From the NCBI GenBank assembly GCA_001599715.1, contig BCHU01000012.1, forward strand, positions 372,001 through 436,000: a stretch of 64,000 nucleotides of DNA, read 5' to 3'. Below, in pieces: positions 1 to 13,997 of this stretch. This DNA comes from Phaeotremella fagi (taxonomy: Eukaryota > Basidiomycota > Tremellomycetes > Tremellales > Phaeotremellaceae). A program made the translations under genes and the position numbers. The notes beneath the pieces are model-generated. The model ran no database searches and was not told the DNA's origin. It was given only the letters and a program-made list of their open reading frames with translations. Position 1 is the stretch's first letter. The number at the start of each line of letters is the position of its first letter.

Positions 1-105
1 CTTCTTCATCAACGATGAAACCAGGAATCTCATAATCATTTACTTGAGTGGCGGGATGAGTGAGGNTACTACGTTTTTTTTTTTTGGTTTTTCTGGATCT
101 TGCAT
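1..105 (-). CDS. Unidentified protein, N-terminal fragment, running off the window edge
   Basis: A minus-strand coding start reads ATG at 105-103, then MQDPEKPKKK, a lysine-rich stretch encoded by a long A-run. After the run the good reading frame changes: the frame ending at base 1 reads LTHPATQVNDYEIPGFIVDE, which looks like real protein, but the frame of the ATG stops at once. The N at position 66 lies just beyond the homopolymer, so an A-run length error is the simplest cause. The start is inferred from the basic opening and the pyrimidine/purine-rich upstream region. I do not recognise the family. Upstream (106-827) there is no gene. Confidence 0.45.
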
Positions 106-827
106 AGTGAATGAGTCTCTCCGGGAGTGTGAGAATAAGAATAGGAACAGGGATGGGGATGGGAAATAAAAACAATAGAAGAATAAAGGGAAAAGGGAAA
201 TGGTAGTAAAGTGAAAGTAAAAGTAAAAGTAAGAGAGATAGAACGCGAAGTCTGTTGTTAACATCTACTCATCCAGTGGTTGACGCGATTGTTATAATCA
301 ATCATAAGGTCAGTGCGTTTGAATAGTGGATTGAATTTGTTCGGCATTCTGGTGGTTATCGCTTTTTAAACCGATGAGCGACTGAACCGATTGTACCCAA
401 AACCTTGAAGTGTTTTGTCCAGTGAACTCTCATTATGTATGATAACGCCACTCGAAGATACCCTCCCTTCGCTTGATACAGAACAGTAACTACAGTATGC
501 GGAGAACTTGGTGGGTGAAGGGGGGATTTGATTGCCTCATAGATCAAACGATAGAACACACCTATGTATCAACTTTACTCAATCATTGCAGTAGGGACTA
601 GTCGTTGTATCCAGTTTGAGTACCAAATGAGAATACAAGTACAAGTACTGTAAATGATGAAACGCAAGGAGATTGCCGCAATCAATCACAAGTAGAGAAG
701 TATAGAAACTTATAGAAGCTTCACTAGACATCCACCATCAACCATCAACTATTCAATCATACTCATTTCTAATGTACCACTACCACTAAAATCACCTCCA
801 TAACTCCTCCCAATCATCCCAAACAAC
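106..827. other. Divergent intergenic region, no gene seen
   Basis: This 722-bp stretch separates a minus-strand gene fragment from a plus-strand F-box-like gene, so it should hold both promoters. Short open frames at 356-559 and upstream of 264 have no family signature and look like chance. The part just before 828 is rich in CA and CT dinucleotides, as is common before start codons throughout this window. No RNA gene or repeat was recognised. Confidence 0.5.
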
Positions 828-2040
828 TTGGGCGTCAAGATGTCCCCCAAAACACCCCCGATTCAACAAGGTAGACTTTCTAACGACATCTACAGAATGA
901 TTTTTCTTTACCTCCAGAATCCATTTCCGATGCATGAGCCTAAAGGAGAAAAATCACTCTTTTGGAGACAATGTGAACAAGCTGCTTTGACAAGGTTGAT
1001 GCCAGTATCTCGGGCGAGTTTTATGGAGTTTCTAAAATTAGTCACTCACTTCTATACATTAGTTGATTCATGAAATCGTCGGATCTATCTTATACGAAAC
1101 AGTTTACGTTTACGATATCGGGGCGTTCTGTGAAGGTTATCATCCAACAGATCCTTCCCAACCTCTCCCTACCAGAAAACAACGTCTCTTCACTTTTACC
1201 ACAGAAATCAATCTCGTTTATCAATTCAATGACTTTGACGATTTCGAAGTCATCGAATTTATCTTATCTGACATGTACACAAGTGACAAGAAACGCGCCA
1301 AAGATAAGAGGTACAATCACGCTAAAGAAGTCATGCTGAAATCCTTTGATAAATGGTGTAAAGGTCTTGAACGATTTTCTCAACTTGAACCTGACGAATC
1401 GGACGTTCTTCAAAAATGTTTTCCAAACTTGTCGACAGTCATTCTGGGTAATAATGAATGGTGGAATAAATATGTTCGGCATTCCGGCGATCCAGATTGG
1501 GAAGAAAGTATCAGCGACGCTTCTAGTCAACTATTTGACTTGTTTTTGAAAAAACCACTTCGACTTTGTTATTACGGCCTAAATACTCCATTAGGACCGG
1601 GTCAAAAATATCCTGTTGCCATTGGAAGTTTGGCTAGCTATCGTGGTGATTGCATGGATAAAGAACTCGGATTACTTCTTGGTGCAAGAAATCGATATTA
1701 TCTCAACAGACCATGGAAGAATCATGTCACAAATCACGGTAAGAAATATCGGTTCGAAGTCGTCGTCGACAAAATATTACAAGAATGGTCGTCATACTCC
1801 GATTCTTGGTACACAAACCCGCCTGGTCACAACAAATACCACCAAGCAACGAGTGTTATCCTTTGTATTGGTCCTGATCCAGATGATTTCACCGAAGATG
1901 AAACCAAGGGAATCAAATTGGCCGAAGAAAAGCTTCGAGAAAAGTTGAAAAAGATAGGCTTTAGGGGCAATTTCACCATTGATAGAAGTGATGTTCATTG
2001 GTGTGATTCATGCGAGTTCGAACAAGACTATGGTTTGTAA
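828..2040 (+). CDS. F-box-like domain protein, function unknown
   Basis: Two plus-strand open frames join through a likely 58-nt intron at 1005-1062 (GTATCT...CATTAG). The length gives the needed frame change and the join reads LTRLMP|LIHEIVGSILYETVYVYD. This arrangement, an N-terminal stretch RLSNDIYRMIFLYLQ then a short helix pair and an ILYETV strand, resembles the F-box-like start of many basidiomycete proteins. Such proteins usually act as SCF substrate adaptors. The remaining ~300 residues show no LRR or WD pattern that I can recognise. The start could be 828 (MGVKMSP) or the next in-frame ATG at 840; the latter leaves the domain intact. The family call is by pattern only. Confidence 0.5.
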
Positions 2041-2408
2041 GAGGTTGGAGAAGATAGTGGATGGGGGATGGCGTGTACGAGGTAGAGATGCATTCAGTTC
2101 CATATTTCAGAACTGCGGCATTTGAGAATTGTTCAAAGCAGAATCAAAACCATCTTCTCCGCCCTCCTGGCTGAGTTGTTTAGTCTACTGTACTGATAAT
2201 GAACTAAAGGGTTTCACTCCATTCTCCACGATTCGATCAGCACCAACGAACGAAATCCTAAATAATCTAATCCCGCAATTCACCGTGATTTGTAGCATAG
2301 CTGGATAATTCGACTTGGGGGCACACGGAGAATTGCGGCATTAGAGTATTTACAATGAAGTGAGAGGCCACGTTATGTTTTCACCTTTAACAATTACCTT
2401 CGTCTCAC
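2041..2408. other. Intergenic region with a repeat tail motif (TGCGGCATT)
   Basis: No gene is seen in this 368-bp gap. It holds two related short segments, at 2113-2126 (CTGCGGCATTTGAG) and 2334-2346 (TTGCGGCATTAGAG). The second is preceded at 2322-2338 by CACACGGAGAATTGCGG, a sequence that recurs downstream of the cyanase gene. Just upstream, at 2293-2304, is TAGCATAGCTGG, which fits the Pol III A-box consensus TRGCNNAGYNGG. This may be a degraded tRNA-derived element. Confidence 0.4.
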
Positions 2409-3462
2409 ATGCCTTTTATTCCATTCCACGACAAAGTAGATCTTTCAACGACTCAAATAACTCTCCAATACGCATCCCCAGATTTAGATCCCACTGCCAA
2501 CTACGATTGGATGTCAGAAGAACCAGGACCAAGTAGGAAACGACCGAGAGAGGCAACACCTCCGAGTCATCACCAACTATCCATTGCACCGTCAATCTTT
2601 GGTATCTCACCTAGAAATGAATTCACGAGGGTGGTTGGAGATTTCATCATGAACAATTGTAGGGGTTTAGAGAATGTTGAGATTGAGATGAAGTTGGGTA
2701 CTTTGAACGCTGTGGATCATGTGAAGCGAATACGGATGCCGACGATGAACGAGACTAGTAGGTTAAAAGTCGAACCCACTAACCATAGTCATGCCTCCGG
2801 ACTATCCTATAGGCAATTTCGTTTCCAACATGGTAAAAGTGGGTGTATGTCTGACCCAGCTAACATCAGAACCAACATACCGCTCTCAACAAACTTCTCA
2901 ACAACGCGACAGAAAGTTCCATCCACTCCCCCTTCCCAATCCAATTCAAACGTGCTCAACAAACCGATTCATTCTACTCGGTCAGAGGTAACGGTGGAAA
3001 AGTCAGAGTTAGTAGGGATAGAAACGGTGATATCATCCCTGGTGGTGTGATCACAAAGAAAAGGATCGCCGATTTGAACATTTACTCCCCGGGCGAAGCT
3101 TTCGATTGGAGAGTTAGTGTCAGCGTGGAAGAGCCTTGTAAGTGGGGGTTCGAACCAACTGACGTCAGGTGATATGCCTCCTGGACAACCTATCGCTGTT
3201 AGAGATAAGGATAGAGCTTGCTATAGACACCAAACGTGTGAAGTGGATCTGACGGTGGTTACGACGAGGGTAGGTGCGATAATGGCTAAACTGACGCTAG
3301 GCCGAAACGTCTGCGCTCTCTTACGAACTTGAAATAGAAGTTTTGGACGTTCCCGCGTTGATAGCAGAAGGTGAAAAGGAGCTGGTAGGGGAGCCTAACG
3401 TGTTCGATGATATTCTACAGAGTTGCTTGGACACGGTCAGAATGTTGATCAGGAATGCATAA
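2409..3462 (+). CDS. CET1: mRNA capping enzyme beta subunit (RNA 5'-triphosphatase)
   Basis: This is a fungal-type, metal-dependent RNA 5'-triphosphatase that removes the gamma phosphate of nascent mRNA before guanylylation in the nucleus. The tunnel-fold signature is visible in order: VEIEMKLGTL (first glutamate motif), then a middle block ending in RIADLNIYSPGEAFDWRVSV, then KDRACYRHQTCEVDLTVV, then SYELEIEVLD near the C-terminus (second glutamate motif). Four short introns, beginning near 2758, 2833, 3134 and 3271, restore a continuous reading of the family. The N-terminal ~60 residues are low-complexity, which is usual. The stop TAA at 3460-3462 directly abuts the stop of convergent EMC1. 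Family call is strong; residue-level activity is inferred. Confidence 0.9.
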
Positions 3463-6337
3463 TCAATACCATTTCGATCGTAACACCTTTCGCTGAACAG
3501 CGGGTTTAGCAACAGCGATACCCACAGACAACCCAGCCAGCGTCAACAACAACTGGACCTTGTTGAAGCTGTCTGATAGAATGTCAAACGTCCCAGAGGG
3601 GTTCAGTCCGCGTGTAAGGAACAGATCCAACCCATAGGTCAAAACCAAGGAGGTCGATTCGAGAAGTGAAGGGGAGGTGATGATTTGGTTGATCCCGACA
3701 ATCTACCGTTAGCGCTGTCAAACCCTGACCCACCTTGTATTCATGTGAGATGATTTTCTTTGGATCCGTACCGATAAAAGCTTCGTACGGGATCAACATT
3801 TCTTCCTTATCGCTCTTGGTAGGGATCAAAGGTCGACGAGGGTCGAGTAGGCGTTTTGAAACTGAAACCACTTGGTCGAGATCGTTGATGTCTACAGTTA
3901 GTGTGGTCATACCCTGACCTACAAATCAATTCCTTTGCAGCGACTCCAAACTTGGACGTCGATATGGACATTCCTTTTACTCGAGGAAAGATGAATGTTC
4001 GAGCAAGTGGGGTGTCATACAACTCCACAGATGCTAAACGATAACCGTCTTCTTTCCAATGGTAGACAAGCCAATTTTCCACCATCACAGCGGTGGCGTT
4101 GGGAACGTCCACGGAGTAGATAATAGCTCCGGTGGTGGTGTCGATGACAAGGACGGTACTTGGAGTGGTGACCAGAACGAGATGGGGATTATGGTATTTG
4201 TACAGTGTAGACTTTCCAACGACACGACCCAGTGATGCAGCAGAGTGCGATACTGGAGTTACAGAGTTGATCTGCAGCGGGATCGACCAAGTGGGTACCG
4301 ATTCCAGCGTAATGTTTGGTCCAGAAGAAACAACAGTGTTCCCCTGTAACGACGGTGTGGTGTAGAAGAAACCTAGATCGAGTAGATCTGAAGCCACCTT
4401 TTTACATTTTGGAAAGATGTGTAACTAACGTCAGCAATGTCTCAGCTTGACCCACCTTTGTGCCGGAAGTCACTGCAACTACCTTGTTCCCACTACCACA
4501 GTTTTCCAATGGTGTGATGAACGCTGCCGTTGGGCTACCCTCCATGATCAACTTTTCATCTCCTTCACCAGTGAACGCGTTGACATGGAATCCAACAGTG
4601 TTCCCTCCCTTGACACCGATGATAGCCAAAACAGGATTCTTCTCTCTAACCAGGAACATGTCAAAGACGTTCAATTCAGCACCAGCCTCTGTGGTTATTC
4701 CCAAATTCTTCGTCCAAACAATGTTTCCAGAGGAAGAGTCAAGTGCAAACAGCTTCCCATTGGTGGTAACGGCGATGATCAATTTCTGAAAACCGAACTG
4801 ATCTCTCTGCAAATGGGTTGATGAAAGTGGAGTCGTGGTGACAGCGGTAGTGTAACTTGACGTGAATCGTTTGGCGAATCGATAAAGATAACCAGGGAGT
4901 TGCTACAGTCAGCAATGTCAACCACCAACCCACCTTGAGCTCCGACACATGTCTTATTAATCTCCCAACCGCACTCTCCTCCGCCAAAACCACCTCCAAA
5001 ACTTCCGGAGGAAGGTCTACAAATTTAACCACGGCGATATCGCTCAAAGTTTCTTCCCTGGTCCAGACTGTTCCTTCGGATTTTATAAACTGGAGTGCAC
5101 CGGTTGACGTGGTGATGACGAGGGAAGGGAGTTGTTTACGATCGACTGGGGTGATGGCGGCCTGGGGTTAGTGGGTACTACACACGACTTACATTGAGTA
5201 TAACCCCGTGAGAGGTGGTATCGAATTCAAACGTGAATCCAGAGCTAATCCCTTGAGTGATGGTTTGACAAACGGCTCGCTAAAGTCAGCCAAGTCAATG
5301 GGTAACTCACGTTTAAGCTAAACGACCAGTAGACTCTGTTGAACACGCCATCGACAGCGGTAAAAGTTGAGATGGAGTGGTCAGGAGCCTGGGGTCAGCG
5401 CGGTCGTTGAATCACTTACTGTATCAAAAGTACCCAAAACCTTTTGATCAATCACATCGACGCCTGTAGCCTTGTGTCCAAAGATGTATCCGTTGACAAC
5501 TTCCATCTTGGTGTATCCAGATAAATCTGTAGTCTTTTTAAAATCATGACGACGTATTTTACCACCTTCATACCAGGCGACACGAGGTGGAGAGTTGATG
5601 AGACTGACTTCGCAAGGGTGTGATATTGACGAGGGAAGGTGGGTGAGGGATGAGGGGGTGCCGTTTTCGATATCGAGAGTTAGGTAACCTATCGTAGGCG
5701 ATGCGAATCCTGATACCAAAACTAGAACGTAGACTTTGTCTGAAACTAATATCTGTTTATAAAGTGATGAATCACTAGAATCAGCCTTGTCGTTATATCA
5801 CCCACCTAGCGTCCCAAGTCCAAACAACCTCCCCAGAAGACCTATCCAATCGCAACACCCGTCCTGACGACAGCACGTACACATCATCTTTAACCACAGC
5901 GTCAACAGAAAGATACGGTGGTGTTGTCAAAAGAGCTGATTCCTGTACTCGTCTCTCCCAGATAACATATCCATCAAGGGTAAACAACCTAGCAGTTGTG
6001 CTGGAAAGTAGTAGAATTTCTTTCATCAGTCGAATCAACTTTTGACCCACCTTTATCAACGTGGAAACTGATGACTGGGTCTACGGGGTCGAATTGATGT
6101 CTCCATGCTATCGTCAGTTTGGTCTTGTATTAACCCACCTATCTCCCCATCTACCAACGAAGCGAGGACATTACTTTTGGTGATTAGAATCACACTCCCG
6201 TTGACATATTTCGGTGGAGTTGGTTCAAGTATCGGTACACCTATTAACGATTTGTACCAATCAACCACACCTGCTAGGTTAGCTTGGAGAGCCAGAGCCA
6301 GAGGGGCGAACAGCAGTAAAAGGTGTATTAAACGCAT
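3463..6337 (-). CDS. EMC1: ER membrane protein complex subunit 1
   Basis: EMC1 is the large lumenal beta-propeller subunit of the ER membrane protein complex, which inserts tail-anchored and multipass proteins. The start at 6337 opens a signal peptide (MRLIHLLLLFAPLALAL), followed by GVVDWYKSLIGVP, a hallmark of the mature EMC1 N-terminus. Many short exons then carry PQQ/propeller-like strands such as GKLFALDSSSGNIVWTK. The C-terminal exon has a hydrophobic membrane anchor (VQLLLTLAGLSVGIAVA) and ends in KVLRSKWY. Numerous ~30-50 nt introns interrupt the gene. The stop TGA (complement of 3463-3465) is immediately next to the stop of CET1 on the other strand. Confidence 0.9.
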
Positions 6338-6455
6338 ATGTTGAGGTTGAAGAAGAGACTGTTGTAATTGAAATCGAAGTAACGAAAGTGGTGTGGCATA
6401 ATTTATTTACAACGTATATACAAGGTATAAATATGATAGGTATAACATCAGATCA

Positions 6456-9400
6456 CTACTCCCTCACGTTTGGCAACTCAACCAGCTCCTTCCAAAACAC
6501 CCAAGGAAAAGAGATCATCGGACTAACATCAGTAACAACCAAAACACCACTCACATTCTCTCTTTGTCCTCAGTCCCCGTCTCATCGACTTTATCCTTAT
6601 AAGTCACTTGATACGCAGCAATAGCGAATATCTGTAACGGAGCTAAAGAATTGAATTTACGACTTTCGATGAATTTCTTTGCGTGGTTGATAACAGTTTG
6701 GCGTAGAGCCGCGTAGTTGTCGGTGACCGGTTCCTGTACTGTCAGATATGTAAATCTACCACCCACCTTGATATCACCATCCTTTCCACCACGACGTTTG
6801 GGATTTTTCAAAATGATACCAGAGATGACTTCCGCTTCTGTAATCCTGTATCTATTCATCAAACCCCTAACATGGACGTCATAGTCTTCTTTTAATTTGA
6901 ACGCTTCCTCTAATATCGATGCTGGAATTTTGTACGCCATCAATCGTGAATCACCTGGAGGTAGATTCGACGTCGGTCGAAATTCAGGATCAGGATGGAC
7001 CAGATCGAACAGCTGCCCAGGGATTTTTTTACTTTTATAACTTGCACCATAGGGATCCTAACATCAGCAAAGTCTTACAACGACCTACATGTCCCATAAA
7101 AGTTGGTCTAGATTTGACACGATACTGCGGAGGGAGGACCGCTGGAACTCCAGTTTTAGGAAAGTCGACACTGAAATCAGCCTCTACCTTTCAAATAACC
7201 TACGCAAGACTGGCTTGATGAGCCAGATCAGCACACGCTTGAGACAACGGACCAAGCCTATCAGTGTAGCACAGATGGGCGTTTGATACCTGACCCAAGA
7301 TGTCGTTTCTGATATAATCAATGAAAAACTCCTTGACGTCTTCCAGCGTAACCTTGTTGACTCTTTTGGGTTCAGGTGGGGTATAATCTGCTGGCTGTGC
7401 TCTTAATTTTGGAATCAACCTTTTATCCCAGATCAAACTATAATCGTCACCATCCAAATCACCACCAGACAACATGTTGGGTATCGGTCTCTTCCCACAG
7501 ACCGGGAACACAATGACGTTGACCAAATGAGCTAGCTTTTCGTGATAGACCGCGTCGACAACCTGAATATCACCTAGATGCAGCGCAGGAGCTCGAGTAA
7601 TGACACATCTCCCAACGACTCTTACAGGTTTAGGATCGGTCGTTGATTGATATTGACAAAAGACAGTCCCAGGTGTAAGGACGTTGAGTTCATCCGGAAT
7701 CCCCATGAGATACACGCCCTGTCTAACTTCTAACCTCGCTTTCCATTTGAGATCAGAAAGAATTCTAGTTTCCAACACCCTAGCGACATCGCCGAAACAA
7801 GGATCTCCATTGAATCCGGCGTTGACCAATTCTTCCAGAGGAAACGTCGCCATTGAACCAGCTCCCGAATCTTCTGTCGTGGGTGCACCTTGGATGAATC
7901 GATGAGCCAACTGTCTTGTCTGGATTATCGAGTCTTCAAACATTTTGATAAAAGCTGGTTTGTCGATAGCAAGTTCGTCGAGTAAAATGATAAACTGTCG
8001 ATTGAGGAAAGCTCGATGGTATTGGGCAATCTGATGTAAGTTTGATAGCGACATAACTCACTCTGACCACATTCAGTCCTACTGCCTTTTCTCTCGCACT
8101 CGTTTCAAACTTTATCATAGACGGTCGAAATCGTACATCCGTAGAATGAACCAAACTAGGCCAAACAGCCAACACCCCCTTGGTACCTCCATTTCTAATC
8201 TGGATCGCCGAGGGACGAGAATCGACACCAGAGACGATCCCAAACTCTTTTGCAGCTTGACGAGCAACCTTGATACCACAGATTCCTGCCCCATCAGTAA
8301 AACATAACCTCTGTTTGTCATTGGTGACGATATCTGGGTGTGATTTTCGAATATTGACTTCAAGTGAAACCGCTCTGGTGGTACTAAACGGTAACCCCAT
8401 TCTAGCTGCGTATTTCGCTACAATCTTCTCTCGAATACCCTCCAATCCCATGTTACGACGGACCACGGCTGCAGTAGTCTTTTGATCTTCTGCAATGAAC
8501 CAACACGAATGTTCTCTTGCTTGAGAAGAACTCGCTGCTAGAAAGACATAGTGGCGACCGGCGATCTTCAATCCAGCATCAAGAGCTCTTCGAACTCTAG
8601 CGAGTGGACCTCTGGCAGGGTCATTGTCGTCAGCAGCCTTGACAGTGGGGTTGATCTAAAGTCAGCGTGTCCAACGGCACACCCACCTGTATCCTATCGT
8701 CTTCATCCGTAAACTGAACCCTCAAAAATCTGTCAACCAACAATCTATGTTTTCGCATAACATCGTTTGACGTCTCCAACTCTGCAGGAAAAAGCAATAT
8801 CCTTGTGGGGGTAACCATACATCTGTAAACCCAGCACTGATGTATATCAGGAGCAGATCTCCTTCCGCGAAGCTGACCTGCACGAGCTTTAACGATCCCT
8901 TCTAAATCCAAAATACGTTCTTCATTAAACAGAGTCGTCAAAATCCTCTCCTGATGTTCCAAGTCGTATCTGTTCATGATTGCGATCAACTGCGGTACCT
9001 CGGATGGGATGATGATACCATGAGTGGTCAAACCTTCGAACAGCCAACGGATTCTAAAATCATCAACGGCGACAGTAGGATAACGGAGAGGAATTGGTTC
9101 TGTTCCCTTTGGGTCATGGAATATCTGATTCAGTCGTATACCGTCTGCTTTAGCTTCTGAACCTAATTTATCCATGACTTTACGTAGTTGGAAATAACGA
9201 CGTGGTTCCATTTCAAAATGAAAGCGATAACTTAGCCAAGCGCCAATCTGTCGTCAGTCCCGTATCGACCCTCCTCACCTTTATTGTTAAATCCTGGGGA
9301 ATCGATTCAATAGGCCCAGCGTGTCCTTCCAGAACCACAAAACCTCTTGCAACCATGTCGTCAACCGAGCGACCCTGTTATTAGTGACACTCAATATCGA

Positions 9401-9917
9401 CCCACTTTTGTTGACTCGTAAGGACCCAGTTGGAAAACGAAATCCCTCTCTGTCGCTCTTCGCATTCGATTAACCTCTTTCAACTTGAGATAGAATCTAG
9501 GCGGACGTCGAACCGTGATAGTGAGATCGACGTGATACTCATCGTCCACCTGATATCAGCACTTACCAAATACAGACCTACCTTTTTCGCCATGAATTTA
9601 ACCCCAGACGTGATGATATCCTCAAACGGGAGATCAGCTTCGAGAGGAGCAAAAGCCGGTGGGATAGTAGCCAGTGTCGTCGGGAAGAGATTGAAGTAAA
9701 TGTACCTTCTGTCAAAATTGAAAGAAAGTTTGGAATGGGTAGTCACGTCGCATTCGAAACCTTTGAGAAATGTTGAATTACCACCGGTCGAACCCAACGC
9801 GAATGAACTAGGTTTAAACCATTTGGATTCATCCGTGTCGTTATCCATTCCATCGCCTTTACGGTATTGAAAAGCTAACCTGTTCCTGTCAGAGCTGTCT
9901 GATTGGAGTTGACGCAT
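6456..9917 (-). CDS. RNA-dependent RNA polymerase of the RNAi pathway (QDE-1/RDR type)
   Basis: Cellular RdRPs make double-stranded RNA from aberrant or repeat transcripts for Dicer. The catalytic DxDGD motif is plain: LSGGDLDGDDYSLIWD, with DLDGD encoded at 7446-7460 (complement). Upstream blocks such as KVARQAAKEFGI, YLMGIPDELNVL and GRCVITRAPALHLGDIQVV are typical of the double-psi barrel domain of eukaryotic RdRPs. The C-terminus needs a last intron: GTGAGT after GTEDKERM, then FPWVFWKELVELPNVRE and a stop at 6456-6458. This agrees with the family's usual C-terminal helix. The start at 9917 (MRQLQSDSSD) is the first ATG of the first exon. No frame breaks were seen, so the gene appears intact. 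Confidence 0.88.
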
Positions 9918-10141
9918 GGTGGGTGGTGTTGGAGTGAAAAAGTTTGAATAGTAAAGGTTTCAAAAGATATCTAAATACGGGGCTCCAGTCTCACGTTACT
10001 ACCTTATGCATACTAATACTGTACATTAATTGAGATTAGAATAACCAACTTATAACCTTGATCGACGAAAATCGAATGCCTATCGATAGCACAGCCAGAA
10101 CCCTGTCTATAATACATCTATAACTTGAAAAAAGTACCCCC

Positions 10142-11498
10142 CTAAGCCGCCTGCTCCTGCCCCTGATCAAACAAATCACCAGGTGTGGGTTTGAAAAACA
10201 TTGTCGTGATATACTTCTTCCTATACCTAGTTGTCGTCCCTACCCCCAAAGTCCCGTTCTTGATAGCACTAGCCGTTAGATGATTCAAAACCACATGATT
10301 AGGAACTGCCAGAATTGAGTTATCATCCAGCCCCGCTGGCGGTGCTGATCCCCATCCCATTCCAGGTTGACCTGCAGCGTCTCTATCCAAATCATGCGGT
10401 TTCTTGGGATCTGAATTGAGAATGACTTTTTCCAAGATACGCGGTAGTTGTGGTGGTTGGGGTACAGATGTTAGATAGGTGTTTGGGAAAAGTTGTTGGA
10501 GTTGTTCGGGGGAATAGTGACTGGGTAGCTCTTCTAGATACTGATAACATGTGAGTGGGGGTGGAATGGCGTTTGTCCATTGGTCGTCGTCTGGGGTCAG
10601 CAGTGTTTTGTATCCAACCTACCATCTTCCGCCTTTGTTGTTGGTTTAGCGTCCAACGCCCATTCCGCTTTCAACTCCTCTTCAGTCTTCTCCGCCTCGA
10701 CTTCAATGTAATTCACCAAAGTCCCGTCATCGTCCGTAGCCGTGGGCAATTGTTTCGAACATCTCCAGGACTCATCGACGATAAACTTTAATCTGTAAGC
10801 GCCTGGAGCAAGGCGTAACGTCGTATGAAAATCGTGTGTACTAAAGTCAGCCCGATCTTACTCCTGACCCACCTCTTGTTCAACTTTGTACGATCTTTCC
10901 AGTTGTTAGCAAAATTCCCCGTCACATAGACCACCTTCCCCCCACCAGTCCACTGCACGGGGACACTAACCAAACCATCGTTTGGCTCTTCTGGAACTGG
11001 AGTTGGAACAACCGTTGGTGGAGGTGGAGTCAAACCAGTTCTTTTCGGTGGACTAGGGTCTAAATTCCCAGTAGTCACCCTAGGCGACATGATCGGTATA
11101 GGTTGAGCTGGAAAGTAAGCCTTAACCTCTTCCTTGTCCACTTTCGACATTGGTGTTAAACCAGACGCCAAAGGTGATTTGTTACCACTAAGCGCGTTCC
11201 ATTTTCGTCCGTCTGATGGAGGCAAGTGAGAAGTTGTCGTTGCGGTGGTAGCGAGTGGTGCTGCTGGTGTGAAACTGAGTTTATTCAGATCTGGTAGTTC
11301 CAACGATTTTCTCCTCCTGGGTGACCCTGGTCTACCAGAGGGTGAAGTTGGATTTGAAGATTGAGGTGAAATGTGAGTTGGACGTTGAGGCATGGGTAGA
11401 CGTAGATTAGGTTGGGGACGGGCAGTTGGTGAGCCACCTGGTTGACCTGGTTTACCATGGTGCTGGTGTTGATGTTGGTGCGATGGAGTGTTACCCAT
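10142..11498 (-). CDS. GAL83: AMPK/SNF1 complex beta subunit (GAL83/SIP2 type)
   Basis: This subunit scaffolds the SNF1 kinase and binds glycogen. A low-complexity N-terminus is followed by the carbohydrate-binding (CBM48) module: VPVQWTGGGKVVYVTGNFAN. At the end is the ASC interaction domain: LAVPNHVVLNHLTASAIKNG and GTTTRYRKKYITTMFFKP. I chose the ATG at 11498 because it gives MGNTPS, a classic N-myristoylation start as in mammalian beta subunits. An in-frame ATG further upstream (11561) would bury that glycine. The gene is divergent to the alpha subunit gene, with start codons 160 bp apart. The CBM and ASC parts lie in separate exons joined by short introns. Confidence 0.92.
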
Positions 11499-11657
11499 GA
11501 TGTGTGAAGTAAGAGAATGTAGATGAAGATGAAGATAGATGGATGATGGCAATCTCACCAAGTGATTATTACCGCTTTCAGTAATTCCACCGCCTTATCG
11601 TGTATCTCAACTTACTAACCTTCTTCTACACCTACTTTCACCACCACCACCCCCACC
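11499..11657. promoter_or_regulatory. Short bidirectional promoter between AMPK beta and alpha genes
   Basis: Only 159 bp separate the two start codons, so both 5' UTRs and core promoters must fit here. One half is rich in GATGAAGAT-like purine repeats and the other half in CCACC/CT repeats before the alpha-subunit ATG. No TATA box is evident. Shared control of the two kinase subunits is an inference from the arrangement. Confidence 0.55.
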
Positions 11658-13908
<2,251 letters not shown>

Positions 13909-13997
13909 TTTGTAATGACGTGTAATGTATTATCAGGAAGCGGTGTTAGCACTGCGGTTACCATCAACTATCCAATACACCTTATACATCAACCACC

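Noticed and set aside
356..559. Minus-strand open frame of 67 codons
   Set aside because: No domain, no sensible context, composition like intergenic DNA.
3140..3160. GGTTCGAA B-box-like sequence
   Set aside because: Lies at a CET1 intron and lacks any tRNA fold around it.
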